In this document: in pieces, positions 5,654 to 14,354 of the stretch | How the letters are laid out: the number at the start of each line of letters is the position of its first letter | Position numbering within the stretch: the first letter of the stretch is position 1 | Assembly (NCBI RefSeq): GCF_905212365.1 | Contig: NZ_CAJMEH010000026.1 | Coordinates: forward strand, 1-25,612 | Length of the DNA: 25,612 bases | From: an uncultured Phascolarctobacterium sp. | GTDB lineage: Bacteria > Bacillota > Negativicutes > Acidaminococcales > Acidaminococcaceae | Direction of reading: 5' to 3' | Made by a program: the position numbers and the translations under genes | Notes under the pieces: generated by a model | What the model saw: only the letters and a program-made list of their open reading frames with translations | Database searches by the model: none | Told to the model about the DNA's origin: nothing

Positions 5654-7324
5654 TTAAAACAGTCCGCTGATAACGCCCTCGTCACTGACATCGATCTTTT
5701 CAGCGGCAGGAACCTTAGGCAGACCGGGCATGGTCATAATATCGCCGGTCAAAACTACGATAAAGCCTGCGCCTGCGGCAATACGGCAGTTTTTAATGGT
5801 AATGGTAAAGCCGCTGGGACGCCCCAAAAGCGACGGGTCATCGGAGAAGGAATACTGGGTCTTAGCCATGCAAACGGGCAACTTGCCATAGCCCATGCTT
5901 TCAAATTCCTGCAAAGCCTTATTCGCTTCTTTAGTATAATTAACGCCGTCAGCGCCATAAATTTCCTTGGCGATAGTTTCGATTTTAGCCTTCAAGGGAA
6001 GCTCCAGTTCGTAAATGGGCTTGAAGTCCGCCTGACCGCTTTCAGCAAGAGCAATAACCTCACGGGCCAGTTCTACGCCGCCTTCGCCGCCGCGAGCGAA
6101 AACGTCGGACAGCGCTACATTAACGCCGTGCTTAGCGCAATGCTCGCGTACTGCTTCCAGCTCCTCCGGCGTATCCTGGGCAAAAATATTGATAGCGACA
6201 ACGGCGGGCACGCCAAATTTCTTGACGTTTTCGATATGCTTTTCCAAGTTGCACAGGCCCTTCTTTACAGCCTCTACATTAGGAGTCTTGAGCTCGGTTT
6301 TGGGCACGCCGCCGTGCATCTTCAAGGCGCGCACCGTAGCCACGATTACTGCGGCGTCCGGCTTGAGCCCGGCGTAACGGCATTTAATATCAAAGAATTT
6401 TTCCGCTCCTAAATCAGCGCCGAAGCCTGCTTCCGTAATCGTGTAATCAGCCAGCTTCATGCAGGTTTTGGTAGCCATAACGCTGTTGCAGCCGTGAGCG
6501 ATATTAGCGAAGGGGCCGCCGTGAATAATAGCCGGAACGTTCTCCAGCGTTTGTACCAGATTTGGCTTAACAGCGTCCTTGAGCAGCGCCGCCATAGCGC
6601 CGTGAGCCTTAATCTGTCCTGCAGTAACAGGTTTGCCGCTGTAATCGTAGGCCACGATAATTTTGCTCAAGCGCTCTTTCAAATCGTGCAGGCTGCTGGC
6701 CAGGCACAAAATAGCCATAACCTCGGAGGCTACGGTAATATCAAAGCCATCCTGACGCGGCACGCCGTGAGGCTTGCCGCCCAAGCCCACAACAATATTG
6801 CGCAGCTCGCGGTCGTTCATATCCACAACGCGCTTCCACACAATGCGGCGCGGGTCGATATTCAGCGCGTTGCCCTGTTGAATGTGGTTGTCCAGCATAG
6901 CGGCCAGCAGCATATGCGCGGAGGTAATGGCATGAAAATCACCGGTAAAGTGCAGGTTAATATCCTCCATAGGCACTACCTGGGAATAGCCGCCGCCGGC
7001 AGCGCCGCCCTTAACGCCCATGCAAGGACCCAGAGAAGGCTCGCGCAGCGCAACGATAACCTTTTTGCCAATCTTGTGCAGCCCCTGGGCCAAGCCTACG
7101 GTAGTAGTGGATTTGCCCTCGCCCGCAGGCGTCGGCGTAATAGCGGTAACTAAAACCAGCTTACCGGCAGGCTTCTCCTCTACGCGGCGGATAAGATCCA
7201 TGGAAAGCTTAGCCTTATAACGGCCGTATAATTCAATATCCTCCTCGCTGATGCCCAGCTTGGCAGCCACATCAGTGATTTTTTGCATTTTCGCTTGTTG
7301 AGCAATTTCAATATCGGATAACAT
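5654..7324 (-). CDS. fhs: Formate--tetrahydrofolate ligase
   Basis: 556 residues, full length. It makes 10-formyl-tetrahydrofolate from formate, ATP and tetrahydrofolate. The P-loop signature TPTPAGEGKSTTT is at residues 63-75; EPSLGPCMGVKGGAAGGGY and the C-terminal GDIMTMPGLPKVPAA are further family blocks. The ATG at 7324 follows GGAGGT at 7 nt. It precedes folD by 25 nt and, given the missing residues in FolD, supplies 10-formyl-tetrahydrofolate directly for purine synthesis and initiator tRNA formylation. In this group it can also work in reverse or in amino-acid fermentation; the window does not decide that. Confidence 0.96.
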   Translation of the reverse strand: MLSDIEIAQQAKMQKITDVAAKLGISEEDIELYGRYKAKLSMDLIRRVEEKPAGKLVLVTAITPTPAGEGKSTTTVGLAQGLHKIGKKVIVALREPSLGPCMGVKGGAAGGGYSQVVPMEDINLHFTGDFHAITSAHMLLAAMLDNHIQQGNALNIDPRRIVWKRVVDMNDRELRNIVVGLGGKPHGVPRQDGFDITVASEVMAILCLASSLHDLKERLSKIIVAYDYSGKPVTAGQIKAHGAMAALLKDAVKPNLVQTLENVPAIIHGGPFANIAHGCNSVMATKTCMKLADYTITEAGFGADLGAEKFFDIKCRYAGLKPDAAVIVATVRALKMHGGVPKTELKTPNVEAVKKGLCNLEKHIENVKKFGVPAVVAINIFAQDTPEELEAVREHCAKHGVNVALSDVFARGGEGGVELAREVIALAESGQADFKPIYELELPLKAKIETIAKEIYGADGVNYTKEANKALQEFESMGYGKLPVCMAKTQYSFSDDPSLLGRPSGFTITIKNCRIAAGAGFIVVLTGDIMTMPGLPKVPAAEKIDVSDEGVISGLF

Positions 7325-7375
7325 AATTTACCTCCTCCAAAGCAAATGGTCTGGGAAAACGGGTTACCTTATAAA

Positions 7376-7427
7376 TTTCTCCCCACAAAGCGCATTTTCC
7401 TGCTAGAAAAGGCGCAGCAGGGAGAAA
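7376..7427. promoter_or_regulatory. Long stem-loop between the PBP gene and fhs
   Basis: Perfect outer arms TTTCTCCC (7376-7383) and GGGAGAAA (7420-7427), inner GCGC/GCGC and TTTTC/GAAAA pairs. It lies in the 156-nt gap upstream of fhs. There is no clear U-run, so it may be a weak terminator of the PBP gene or a leader element of fhs; I do not recognise it as a known tetrahydrofolate riboswitch. Confidence 0.35.
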
Positions 7428-7480
7428 ATATTTTTATTCATAGCGGCGCTATCTTTATAGTACAGCAACAGCTAAATCGC

Positions 7481-9520
7481 CTACCTGAACCAAATCTCTA
7501 CGGTAGCGCCCTCATCTACCTCCGTACCGGGCCCAGGCCGCTGCTGGTATGCGTGCCCGCTGCCATAGGGCTTCATGCGCAAACGTCCCTGCTGCAAAAG
7601 TTCGGCCGCCAAACGCATATCGATACCGTTAAAATCCGGCAGCTTAATTTTGCCGCCGGGTAAAAGCTGCAGTTGCGGCGCGGGACGCTTTTTAGCAGCT
7701 CCCTTAGCGCCTACGGCGTTCATTTCTTCAAAAGACGGCAAGCCCTCGCTGCTGGCGGGCTGAATACCCTTGGCAACCAAAATCTGCTGCAAAGTATCGC
7801 GGAAAATAGGCGCGCTGACCTGAGAGCCGTAAAAAGCGCCCTGCGGCGTATCCAGCATAACCAACATAGCGTACATAGGCTTATCTGCCGGCACAAAGCC
7901 CACAAAGGAAGCAATGTACTTGCCAGCAGCATAGCCGCCGCCCTCTGCCAGTTTTTCAGCCGTACCGGTTTTACCGGCAATGCAATAACCCTTAATAGCC
8001 GCCGGTTTGCCGCCGCCCTCGCTGACCACCTTTTCCATCATATCGCGCATCTGCCTGGCTACCTGCGGCGTAATAACGTTACGCACCACGTGCTTCTGAC
8101 CTTCGCTGATCACGGTTCCGTCGGGAGCGACGACCTTTTTTACAATATAGGGCTGCAGCAGCTCGCCGCCGTTGGCAATAGCGCAAATAGCCCGCAGCAC
8201 CTGTATCGGCGTTACGGCTACGCCCTGACCGATAGCCATCGTCGCCACGTCCGGCTCGTACATCATTTTCGGGTCGTACAAAATACCGTATTCCTCGCCC
8301 GGCAAATCGATGCCCGTAGGCGAACCGAAGCCAAATTTTTTCGCATAACTTATCAAGCGGTCAGCCCCCAGCTGCATACCCAGCTGCACCATACCGGTAT
8401 TGATGGAAAATTTTATAATAGTGGCAAACGGCACCGGCCCCAAGCCTTCGCCGTCCCAGTTGTGAATTACGCGATCGGCAATGCGGATACTGCCGTCGTC
8501 CTGAAAAATAGTATCCGGCGTAATAATGCCTTCCGTCAGGCCCATGCAGCCGACTATGGGCTTGAAGACCGAGCCCGGCTCGTAAATCATGGAAATAGCC
8601 TTATTGCTCCAGGTATCGGGATTGTATTTACCAAAATTATTCGGGTCAAAGGTCGGCCTGCTGGCCATGCCCAATATTTCGCCAGTATACGGGTCCATAA
8701 TGATAGCTGCGGCTCCCTTGGCCTTAGTCCGGCTGATAGCGTCGTCCATGGCGTCCTCCAGCACGTACTGCATCTTGCTGTCCAATGTCAGGTACACCGT
8801 CGGCAGCTGCTCCTTGGGTTTTTTCACAGCCTGCGCATCGTCATTCAGCAAGCTGCCCAAAATTTGCTGCCCCGCCGCGTCCACCATCAAGGAATACTTA
8901 GTATCCTTTCCCTTCAAAACGTCGTTCAGCTGGTATTCGATGCCGCTCAGGCCCACATCATCCGTACCGATAAAGCCCAAAATCTGCGCTGCCGTTCGCT
9001 TCTTGGTATAATAGCGCTTGCTTTCCTCCAAAAAGTGCAGCCCCGGCAGCTTATTATCCTTAATCAGCTTACGCACCTGCTCCACTTCTTTGGGCTCCAT
9101 AGTGCGCTTCAGCCATACGAAGCGGCCGCCGCCGGTAAAGGTTTTATACAAACCGTCAGCGTCCATATGCAGCACCGGCGCCAGCAAATCGGCGCTGATG
9201 CGCCGCACGTCCCGCTGCGGCTTCTGCTTGGCGCTTTCAGGGCTATCCACCATTCTCTCAGGGTCCACATACAACGAACCCGTCATAATACTGACCGCCA
9301 GCTCCTCGCCGTCCCTATCCACAATACGTCCGCGGGGATGCTTTTGCACCAAATCGGCAGTCAGCTGGGATTGGGACATCTGGCTTAAATCTCCGGCACG
9401 CACAATTTGCAGCCAGGCCAAACGCAGCGCTACACCGGCAAAAACGACCGTCAGCAGCAAACACACAATACTAAAGCGCTTACGCCCGTCATATAAGGTA
9501 AACCTGCTCACGTCCGCCAC
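7481..9520 (-). CDS. Class B penicillin-binding protein with C-terminal PASTA domain (FtsI/SpoVD type)
   Basis: 679 residues. A short cytoplasmic tail, one membrane helix (about residues 17-37), the PBP dimerisation region starting at PRGRIVDRDG (62-71), then the transpeptidase with SVFK (317-320, catalytic Ser), SIN (372-374) and KTGT (517-520). The C-terminus from about 625 (LPDFNGIDMRLAAELLQQG...GTEVDEGATVEIWF) is a PASTA domain. It crosslinks peptidoglycan outside the membrane, working with a SEDS glycosyltransferase. The partner is the ftsW-like gene immediately upstream, overlapping by 13 nt. PASTA plus this pairing fits FtsI/SpoVD rather than the elongation PBP2/MrdA. Whether it serves division or sporulation cannot be told from sequence, so no symbol is given. 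Confidence 0.92.
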   Translation of the reverse strand: MADVSRFTLYDGRKRFSIVCLLLTVVFAGVALRLAWLQIVRAGDLSQMSQSQLTADLVQKHPRGRIVDRDGEELAVSIMTGSLYVDPERMVDSPESAKQKPQRDVRRISADLLAPVLHMDADGLYKTFTGGGRFVWLKRTMEPKEVEQVRKLIKDNKLPGLHFLEESKRYYTKKRTAAQILGFIGTDDVGLSGIEYQLNDVLKGKDTKYSLMVDAAGQQILGSLLNDDAQAVKKPKEQLPTVYLTLDSKMQYVLEDAMDDAISRTKAKGAAAIIMDPYTGEILGMASRPTFDPNNFGKYNPDTWSNKAISMIYEPGSVFKPIVGCMGLTEGIITPDTIFQDDGSIRIADRVIHNWDGEGLGPVPFATIIKFSINTGMVQLGMQLGADRLISYAKKFGFGSPTGIDLPGEEYGILYDPKMMYEPDVATMAIGQGVAVTPIQVLRAICAIANGGELLQPYIVKKVVAPDGTVISEGQKHVVRNVITPQVARQMRDMMEKVVSEGGGKPAAIKGYCIAGKTGTAEKLAEGGGYAAGKYIASFVGFVPADKPMYAMLVMLDTPQGAFYGSQVSAPIFRDTLQQILVAKGIQPASSEGLPSFEEMNAVGAKGAAKKRPAPQLQLLPGGKIKLPDFNGIDMRLAAELLQQGRLRMKPYGSGHAYQQRPGPGTEVDEGATVEIWFR

Positions 9521-10710
9521 CTCTCATTCCGCACCACGCGCAAGCCGTCGCGCCGTTCCTCCGGCGGCAAAACGTCCATTTCTGCCCGCCTAACCTCCTC
9601 GTCATAAACGGAAAGCAGCAGGCCAATGGCCGCCATGGACAGCATCATGGAGCTGCCGCCGTAGCTGATGAAAATCAGCGGCACGCCGATAACGGGCAAA
9701 ATACCGCAAACCATCGCCATATTGGCCACAGCCTGACCCACAATCAAAAAGGTAACGCCTCCGGCCAGCAAAAAGCCCTGCTTATCCCGCGTACTGCAGG
9801 TAATCGTACAGAAGGCATAACCTAAAAGCCCGAACAGCAGCATTAAAAGCATGGCGCCAAAAAAGCCGTTTTCCTGACAAAAAATTGCGAAAGCAAAATC
9901 CGTATGAGCCTCCGGCAGATAAAAGAACTTACCAGCGCCGTGCCCCCAGTGCGTTCCCACCAAATTGCCGCTGCCGATTGCCAAAAGCGACTGCACCATC
10001 TGATAGCCTGCTCCCGCCTGGTCCAGCCAGGGGTCGAACCACACCTTAACGCGCTCCAGGCGGTAAGGAGAAGTCAACGTCGCTATCACCGCTCCCAAAG
10101 AACCGCCGCCCAGCACCAGCAGCACCTGCCAGCCCGGTATTCCGGCAATCATATACACGCCGAACGCCAAGCCGCAGATAATGGCTGCCGTACCCAAATC
10201 AGGCTGCTTATAAACTAAAGCCGCGTAAGTAACAGCAGCCGCAATTACCAAACGATGGTCGCCGGCGGCAAACAAGCTGACCCGCTCGCCCCGCCGCATC
10301 ATTCTGCCCAGATATTTGGCAGCCAGCATAATAACTACCAGCTTGGCGAATTCCGAGGGCTGCACGGAAAACGGCCCCAAATACAACCAGCGAGACGCGC
10401 CCTTAGTCGATACGTCCAGCAAATCGACCACCAGCAGCATCACAAAAACTATCAGGAACGCTCCCCACAGCAGGTATTTATGCAGCCAGATCTTATAGCC
10501 CACCCGCCGGACAATATTCATAGCCAGCAACCCCAAGCCGGCAAAAATAAAGTAACGCAATAAATAGTACCAGCCGCTGCCAAACATATCCTGCGCCATA
10601 ACATAGCTGGCGCTGAAAACATTGATACCGCCGACGACTAATAAAATTGCCATCACCATATAAATAAGCTGCACGGGATTTTTCCAAAATCTTAAAAAGC
10701 TTGCTTTCAT
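9508..10710 (-). CDS. FtsW/RodA/SpoVE-family (SEDS) peptidoglycan glycosyltransferase
   Basis: 400 residues with about ten membrane helices. SEDS motifs present: YKQPDLGTAAI, LPEAHTDFAFAIFCQENG (conserved periplasmic Asp loop) and VIGVPLIFISYGGSS near the end, where the common LPF is LIF. It polymerises lipid II into glycan strands with its cognate class B PBP, encoded next and overlapping by 13 nt. Upstream, trmB ends 15 nt before this start, so all three are probably on one transcript; the Shine-Dalgarno here (TAGGG) is weak. Together with the PASTA-type PBP the best reading is an FtsW-like divisome pair; RodA cannot be excluded. Confidence 0.92.
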   Translation of the reverse strand: MKASFLRFWKNPVQLIYMVMAILLVVGGINVFSASYVMAQDMFGSGWYYLLRYFIFAGLGLLAMNIVRRVGYKIWLHKYLLWGAFLIVFVMLLVVDLLDVSTKGASRWLYLGPFSVQPSEFAKLVVIMLAAKYLGRMMRRGERVSLFAAGDHRLVIAAAVTYAALVYKQPDLGTAAIICGLAFGVYMIAGIPGWQVLLVLGGGSLGAVIATLTSPYRLERVKVWFDPWLDQAGAGYQMVQSLLAIGSGNLVGTHWGHGAGKFFYLPEAHTDFAFAIFCQENGFFGAMLLMLLFGLLGYAFCTITCSTRDKQGFLLAGGVTFLIVGQAVANMAMVCGILPVIGVPLIFISYGGSSMMLSMAAIGLLLSVYDEEVRRAEMDVLPPEERRDGLRVVRNERWRT

Positions 10711-10725
10711 AACGAACCCTACAAA

Positions 10726-11364
10726 CTAAAAAACTACCTCGCAGAAATTGATGGGCGTTCCCAACGCGCTGAACTTCTGCTCATATTCCGTCTGCACCGG
10801 ATTATCGTATTCCGAATGATGCAGGTCGTAGCTTAACGCCACGATTTCCAAGCCAAATTCCTTAAACTCCTCTACGGAAAAGTCAAACAGCCCGCAGTTA
10901 TCCGTTTTAAAGCGCAAATGTCCGCCCTTGCCCAAAAGCTGCTGATACTTTGCCAAAAAGCTGCGATGCGTCAGGCGGCGTTTAGCGTGGCGCGCCTTCG
11001 GCCACGGGTCGCTGAAATTAAGATACAGCTCCTTAATCTCGCCGGGCTCAAACCAGTCCAGTAAATTTTCGGCGTTGGCGCAGATAATGCGCACGTTATC
11101 CAGCTTATTATCCTTAGCCGCCTTAGCCGGATAATAAGCGATATCATGCTGCGTTTCAATGCCTATAAAGGCCTTGTCAGGATAGAGCTGCGCCATCCCA
11201 ATAGTAAAGCGGCCCTTACCACAGCCAATTTCCAAGCACAAACGCTTGCCGGGAAAAATTTCCTGCCAATGGCCTTTAAACTTATCGATATCGTGCATAA
11301 AAACGTACTCGTCCTGCACATCCTTCATTGCTTCTTCAATCCAGGGTTTCTTTCTTAAACGCAT
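10726..11364 (-). CDS. trmB: tRNA (guanine-N7-)-methyltransferase
   Basis: 212 residues, normal length. SAM-binding motif LEIGCGKGRFTIGMA and the TrmB signature YLNFSDPWPKARHAKRRLTHRSFL are clear. It methylates G46 in the variable loop of tRNAs in the cytoplasm. It starts at ATG 11364 after a short AGGT site and leads the leftward run trmB > ftsW-like > PBP. A GC-rich hairpin (11391-11421) lies in its leader. Confidence 0.96.
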   Translation of the reverse strand: MRLRKKPWIEEAMKDVQDEYVFMHDIDKFKGHWQEIFPGKRLCLEIGCGKGRFTIGMAQLYPDKAFIGIETQHDIAYYPAKAAKDNKLDNVRIICANAENLLDWFEPGEIKELYLNFSDPWPKARHAKRRLTHRSFLAKYQQLLGKGGHLRFKTDNCGLFDFSVEEFKEFGLEIVALSYDLHHSEYDNPVQTEYEQKFSALGTPINFCEVVF

Positions 11365-11390
11365 TCAGTCTACCTCACATTAAGTTAATA

Positions 11391-11435
11391 GCAGCGGCTG
11401 CTTCCGCACTTTCGCCGCTGCCTTCATATATTATA
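11391..11435 (-). promoter_or_regulatory. Leader hairpin and -10 region upstream of trmB
   Basis: On the minus strand TATAAT (forward 11430-11435) has no good -35 but stands just upstream of an 8-bp hairpin GCAGCGGC/GCCGCTGC (forward 11391-11421), which would be at the very 5' end of the mRNA. It could be a stabiliser or an attenuator-like element; no U-run follows. Confidence 0.4.
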
Positions 11436-11514
11436 CAATGAAACCTCGCCCAGCGCACGAAAACTTTCACAGCAGTCCGCCTGAATATAATTATTTAAAT
11501 TTTCAGAATTTTTC

Positions 11515-11543
11515 TTGCAATTTTAACTACTTTGCTGTATAAT
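11515..11543 (+). promoter_or_regulatory. Promoter of the cold-shock gene
   Basis: TTGCAA (11515-11520), a 17-bp spacer and TATAAT (11538-11543). Predicted start near 11550, leaving a 57-nt leader before the ATG. The remaining 11436-11514 sequence is AT-rich and shows nothing else I can name. Confidence 0.7.
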
Positions 11544-11606
11544 CATCTCAGCGACTTAACGCAGCTGCAAGTCCTAGTAAAAAATTACATACAGGAGTGA
11601 ATTTTT

Positions 11607-11831
11607 ATGGTTATCGTAGGCAAAGTAAAATGGTTTGACCCCAACCGAGGCTTCGGCTTCATCGAGCACGGCGGCAAAGGCAAGGATGTGTTCGTGCATT
11701 TTTCCGCCATTCAAAATATTACCGGATATCGCGCATTACACGACGGTCAGCACGTTTGCTATCAAATAGTCCGCGGCAAAAACGGTCCTATGGCAATTAA
11801 CGTAACGCCGTTGAGCTTTATCCGGGCATAA
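11607..11831 (+). CDS. Cold-shock domain protein (CspA family)
   Basis: 74 residues, about the family length (65-75). The start GKVKWFDPNRGFGFIE contains RNP1 and VFVHFSAI is RNP2; the aromatic residues that stack on single-stranded nucleic acid are present. RNA chaperone of the cytoplasm, usually induced by cold or growth transition. The C-terminal half (HVCYQIVRGKNGPMAINVTPL) is less typical than standard Csp (no GPQA..V motif; GPMAINV instead). Stand-alone: AGGAGTGA ribosome site, own promoter, own terminator. Confidence 0.93.
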   Translation: MVIVGKVKWFDPNRGFGFIEHGGKGKDVFVHFSAIQNITGYRALHDGQHVCYQIVRGKNGPMAINVTPLSFIRA

Positions 11832-11869
11832 ATATGCCCCAAGCGCCTTAATATTTTAAATTATAAGAC

Positions 11870-11910
11870 AGCTGCGGAAAGCAGAGTACACTGCTTTTCG
11901 CAGCTTTAAT
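11870..11910 (+). terminator. Terminator of the cold-shock gene
   Basis: A 15-bp stem AGCTGCGGAAAGCAG / CTGCTTTTCGCAGCT (one G-U) with a 6-nt loop, then TTAATT. A smaller palindrome GGGCATAAATATGCCC spans the stop codon. Confidence 0.75.
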
Positions 11911-11941
11911 TAAAAAAACTACACAAAATAGTCGTATCGTC

Positions 11942-11970
11942 TTGCAAGTTTGTAAAATTTATGTTAAATT
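11942..11970 (+). promoter_or_regulatory. Possible promoter of the ABC importer operon
   Basis: TTGCAA (11942-11947), 17 bp, TAAATT (11965-11970). This is the best candidate in the 246-nt gap before the binding-protein gene; no obvious Fur-box inverted repeat is seen. Confidence 0.4.
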
Positions 11971-12078
11971 TAAGTAAGAGAAAACCGCAGGCAAGCTGAT
12001 AGCTAAATCTACCCTGTTTGCGGCACAGCAAGACAGCCGGCACCACCTACAGCCGGTACACTCAAGGAGGTTTTATTC

Positions 12079-13113
12079 ATGTTAAAAAAGACAAGTATCT
12101 GGGCAATGCTGCTCGTAGTACTCGTAACCATGCTGATGGCTGGCTGCGGCGGCGGTGGCGGCGAAAAGAAAGCGGCTGCTCCTGCAGGCAGCCAAAAGCT
12201 TATCATCTATACCTCTATGAAGGAATCCCTCATTAAAGGTATCGTTGAAGGCTTCAAAAAGAAGAACCCCAACATCGACGTTGACTATCAATCCGCAGGC
12301 GCAGGCAAGCTGATGGCTAAAATCGCCGCAGAACGTCAAAGCGGCAAGATTCTGGCTGACGTTATCTGGACCAGCGAGGTTCCCGACTTCTACAAAATGA
12401 AGCAGGAAGGCATTCTGGCTACCTACAAGAGCCCCGTTTTCAAAGAAATCGTGAACCCCTTCGACGATTATGACGGCTCCTTCCACGCTGCTCGCTTGGG
12501 CACCCTAGGCATCATCGTTAACACCGACAAAATCAAAACTGCTCCGACCCAATGGGCCGACCTGAAAAAACCTGAATACAAGAACGGCTTCGCAGTTGCT
12601 AACCCCGCTCTTTCCGGTACCGCTTACATGTCCATCGCTCTGCTGCAAAAGCAATTCGGTCCTGACTTCTTTAAGGACTTGAAAGCTAACGGCGCTCGCG
12701 TAGGCAAAGGCTCCGGCCAAGTTATCGACGATACCGCTTCCGGCGAATTGGCTGCATCTTTGGCAGTAGACTACATTACCAACGCTAAGATCGCTAAAGG
12801 CGCGCATATCCAAATGTGCTATCCGCCCGAACTGCTGGTAGTTCCTTCTCCGGTTGCTATTTTCAAAGATTCCACTAAGATGGAAGCAGCGCAAAAATTT
12901 GTTGACTACCTGCTGGGTCAGGAAGCTCAACAGCTGGTTGCTAACCAAGGCACCATCCCCGTTCGTGAAGACGTAAAAATCGATCCTAAATTCCAGCTGC
13001 CTTCTCCTAAAGTTGCTTTGGAAAAGGGCATCAAAGTAAATTATCATGAGATTATTGACAGCAAGGAAAAGATTGTTAAAGAATTCACCGAGCTGATGCA
13101 AGTTAAAAAATAA
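12079..13113 (+). CDS. ABC importer substrate-binding lipoprotein (iron(III)/2-aminoethylphosphonate-like group)
   Basis: 344 residues. Lipoprotein signal MLKKTSIWAMLLVVLVTMLMAGC with lipobox MAGC, followed by a glycine linker. The mature domain begins KLIIYTSMKESLIKGIVEGF and has DVIWTSEVPDFYKMK, the pattern of class II periplasmic binding proteins of the AfuA/FbpA and PhnS group. FbpA's paired iron-ligand tyrosines are not apparent, so the substrate need not be ferric iron. It starts at ATG 12079 after AAGGAGG. It heads an operon with two ATPases and a fused permease; a hairpin after the gene (13168) would make it more abundant than the rest. Substrate unknown. Confidence 0.88.
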   Translation: MLKKTSIWAMLLVVLVTMLMAGCGGGGGEKKAAAPAGSQKLIIYTSMKESLIKGIVEGFKKKNPNIDVDYQSAGAGKLMAKIAAERQSGKILADVIWTSEVPDFYKMKQEGILATYKSPVFKEIVNPFDDYDGSFHAARLGTLGIIVNTDKIKTAPTQWADLKKPEYKNGFAVANPALSGTAYMSIALLQKQFGPDFFKDLKANGARVGKGSGQVIDDTASGELAASLAVDYITNAKIAKGAHIQMCYPPELLVVPSPVAIFKDSTKMEAAQKFVDYLLGQEAQQLVANQGTIPVREDVKIDPKFQLPSPKVALEKGIKVNYHEIIDSKEKIVKEFTELMQVKK

Positions 13114-13167
13114 TCTGTTATTGTATTATTGCTTTAACAGAAATTACTCATTAAGCTTTAACTCAAT

Positions 13168-13199
13168 GGCAGAACGGGCTTTCCCGTTCTGCCGTTTTG
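13168..13199 (+). terminator. Intra-operon hairpin after the binding-protein gene
   Basis: GGCAGAACGGG pairs with CCCGTTCTGCC around a 4-5-nt loop, followed by GTTTTG. It is likely a partial terminator or a 3' stabiliser that raises expression of the binding protein over the membrane components. Confidence 0.65.
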
Positions 13200-13262
13200 T
13201 AGTTTATCATTAGCACCGTAAACTTCTGCATTGCGCAAAATTTTCGGGAGGTTATTTTATTT

Positions 13263-14354
13263 ATGGAAAATATTATTACGGTTGAAGGCGTATGCAAAAG
13301 CTACGCCGCACACCAGGTACACAACAATCTGAACCTCGAAGTCAAACGGGGCGAGTGCTTTACCCTGCTGGGGCCTTCCGGCTGCGGCAAAACCGTACTC
13401 ATCCGTATGATCGCAGGCCACGAAGTTCCTGACGAGGGCAAAATTTCTATCGACGACACCGTTGTCAGCGACAACGCTACCGGCGAATATATTCCGCCTG
13501 AACGCCGCGGCCTGGGCATTGTTTTTCAGGATTATGCCGTATGGCCCCACATGACTGTTTTTGAAAATATCGCTTATCCTTTAAAAATGGAAAAGCGTCC
13601 TAAAGCCGAAATCAACGAGCTGGTTATGAAAATGATCGATATCGTTGGCATGAAGGGTTTGGATAAACGTCTTCCCTCCGAGCTGAGCGGCGGTCAGCAG
13701 CAGCGTGTAGCCCTGGCCCGCGCTCTTGTAGCCGACCCGTCCGTAATGCTGCTGGACGAGCCCCTGTCTAACCTGGACGCCAACCTGCGCGAGGAAATGC
13801 GTTTTGAAATCAAAGCGCTGCAAAAACGCTTCGGCATCACCGTTATGTTCGTAACCCATGACCAGGAGGTAGCTTTGGCAATTTCCGACCGCATGGCGAT
13901 TATGGATACCAAAGGCAATATCCGTCAGATTGGTACGCCCTACGAAATTTTTGAGCAGCCTGTCGACCTCTTCGTCTTTAAATTTATGGGCATCGCCAAC
14001 TTCCTGCACGTTACCCAAAAGGGCGGCGATTATCTCGTAGGCAGCGGTAATCAGCCCATCCCCTGGGAGAAACCGCAGGGCAGCGCTGCCAGCTGGGTAG
14101 CAGGCTTCCGCCCCTCCGACGTGGATATTCACCGCGAAGGCCCCGGCTTGAAGGGTATCATCCGCCGCGCTAACTTCCTGGGTGCGACCATGGACTACAT
14201 GATTGAAATTGACGGCGAAACTCTGCGCACAGAGCTGGAAACACATACCGCTATCAACAATAATTTAATGTTTAAAGAAGGCGACGAATGCTACATTACC
14301 TTTAAGGCACTGCATTGGTTCGACGCCGAACAGCTCAAGGAGGTGGAAGAATAA
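13263..14354 (+). CDS. ABC importer ATPase 1 (FbpC/PotA-like)
   Basis: 363 residues. Walker A GPSGCGKT, Q-loop FQDYAVWPH, signature LSGGQQQRVALARAL, Walker B VMLLDEPLSNLD and switch FVTHDQ are all intact; a TOBE-like regulatory domain fills the C-terminal third. It binds and hydrolyses ATP on the cytoplasmic face of the importer. GGGAGGT precedes the ATG. Its stop codon overlaps the permease start by one base (TAATG), so translation is coupled. A second, distinct ATPase follows the permease, so the two probably form a heterodimer. Confidence 0.93.
   Translation: MENIITVEGVCKSYAAHQVHNNLNLEVKRGECFTLLGPSGCGKTVLIRMIAGHEVPDEGKISIDDTVVSDNATGEYIPPERRGLGIVFQDYAVWPHMTVFENIAYPLKMEKRPKAEINELVMKMIDIVGMKGLDKRLPSELSGGQQQRVALARALVADPSVMLLDEPLSNLDANLREEMRFEIKALQKRFGITVMFVTHDQEVALAISDRMAIMDTKGNIRQIGTPYEIFEQPVDLFVFKFMGIANFLHVTQKGGDYLVGSGNQPIPWEKPQGSAASWVAGFRPSDVDIHREGPGLKGIIRRANFLGATMDYMIEIDGETLRTELETHTAINNNLMFKEGDECYITFKALHWFDAEQLKEVEE

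Noticed and set aside
7325..7480. Tetrahydrofolate riboswitch ahead of fhs
   Set aside because: The stem-loop there does not show the conserved core that I would expect for this riboswitch class; left as an unassigned hairpin.
7673..9388. 571-codon open frame on the plus strand opposite the PBP gene
   Set aside because: Shadow of the GC-rich PBP gene; His/Arg/Gln-rich translation with no motif, while the minus strand has full PBP catalytic motifs.
11911..12078. Fur box ahead of the importer operon
   Set aside because: No GATAATGATTATC-type inverted repeat could be seen; iron specificity is therefore not supported by regulation.
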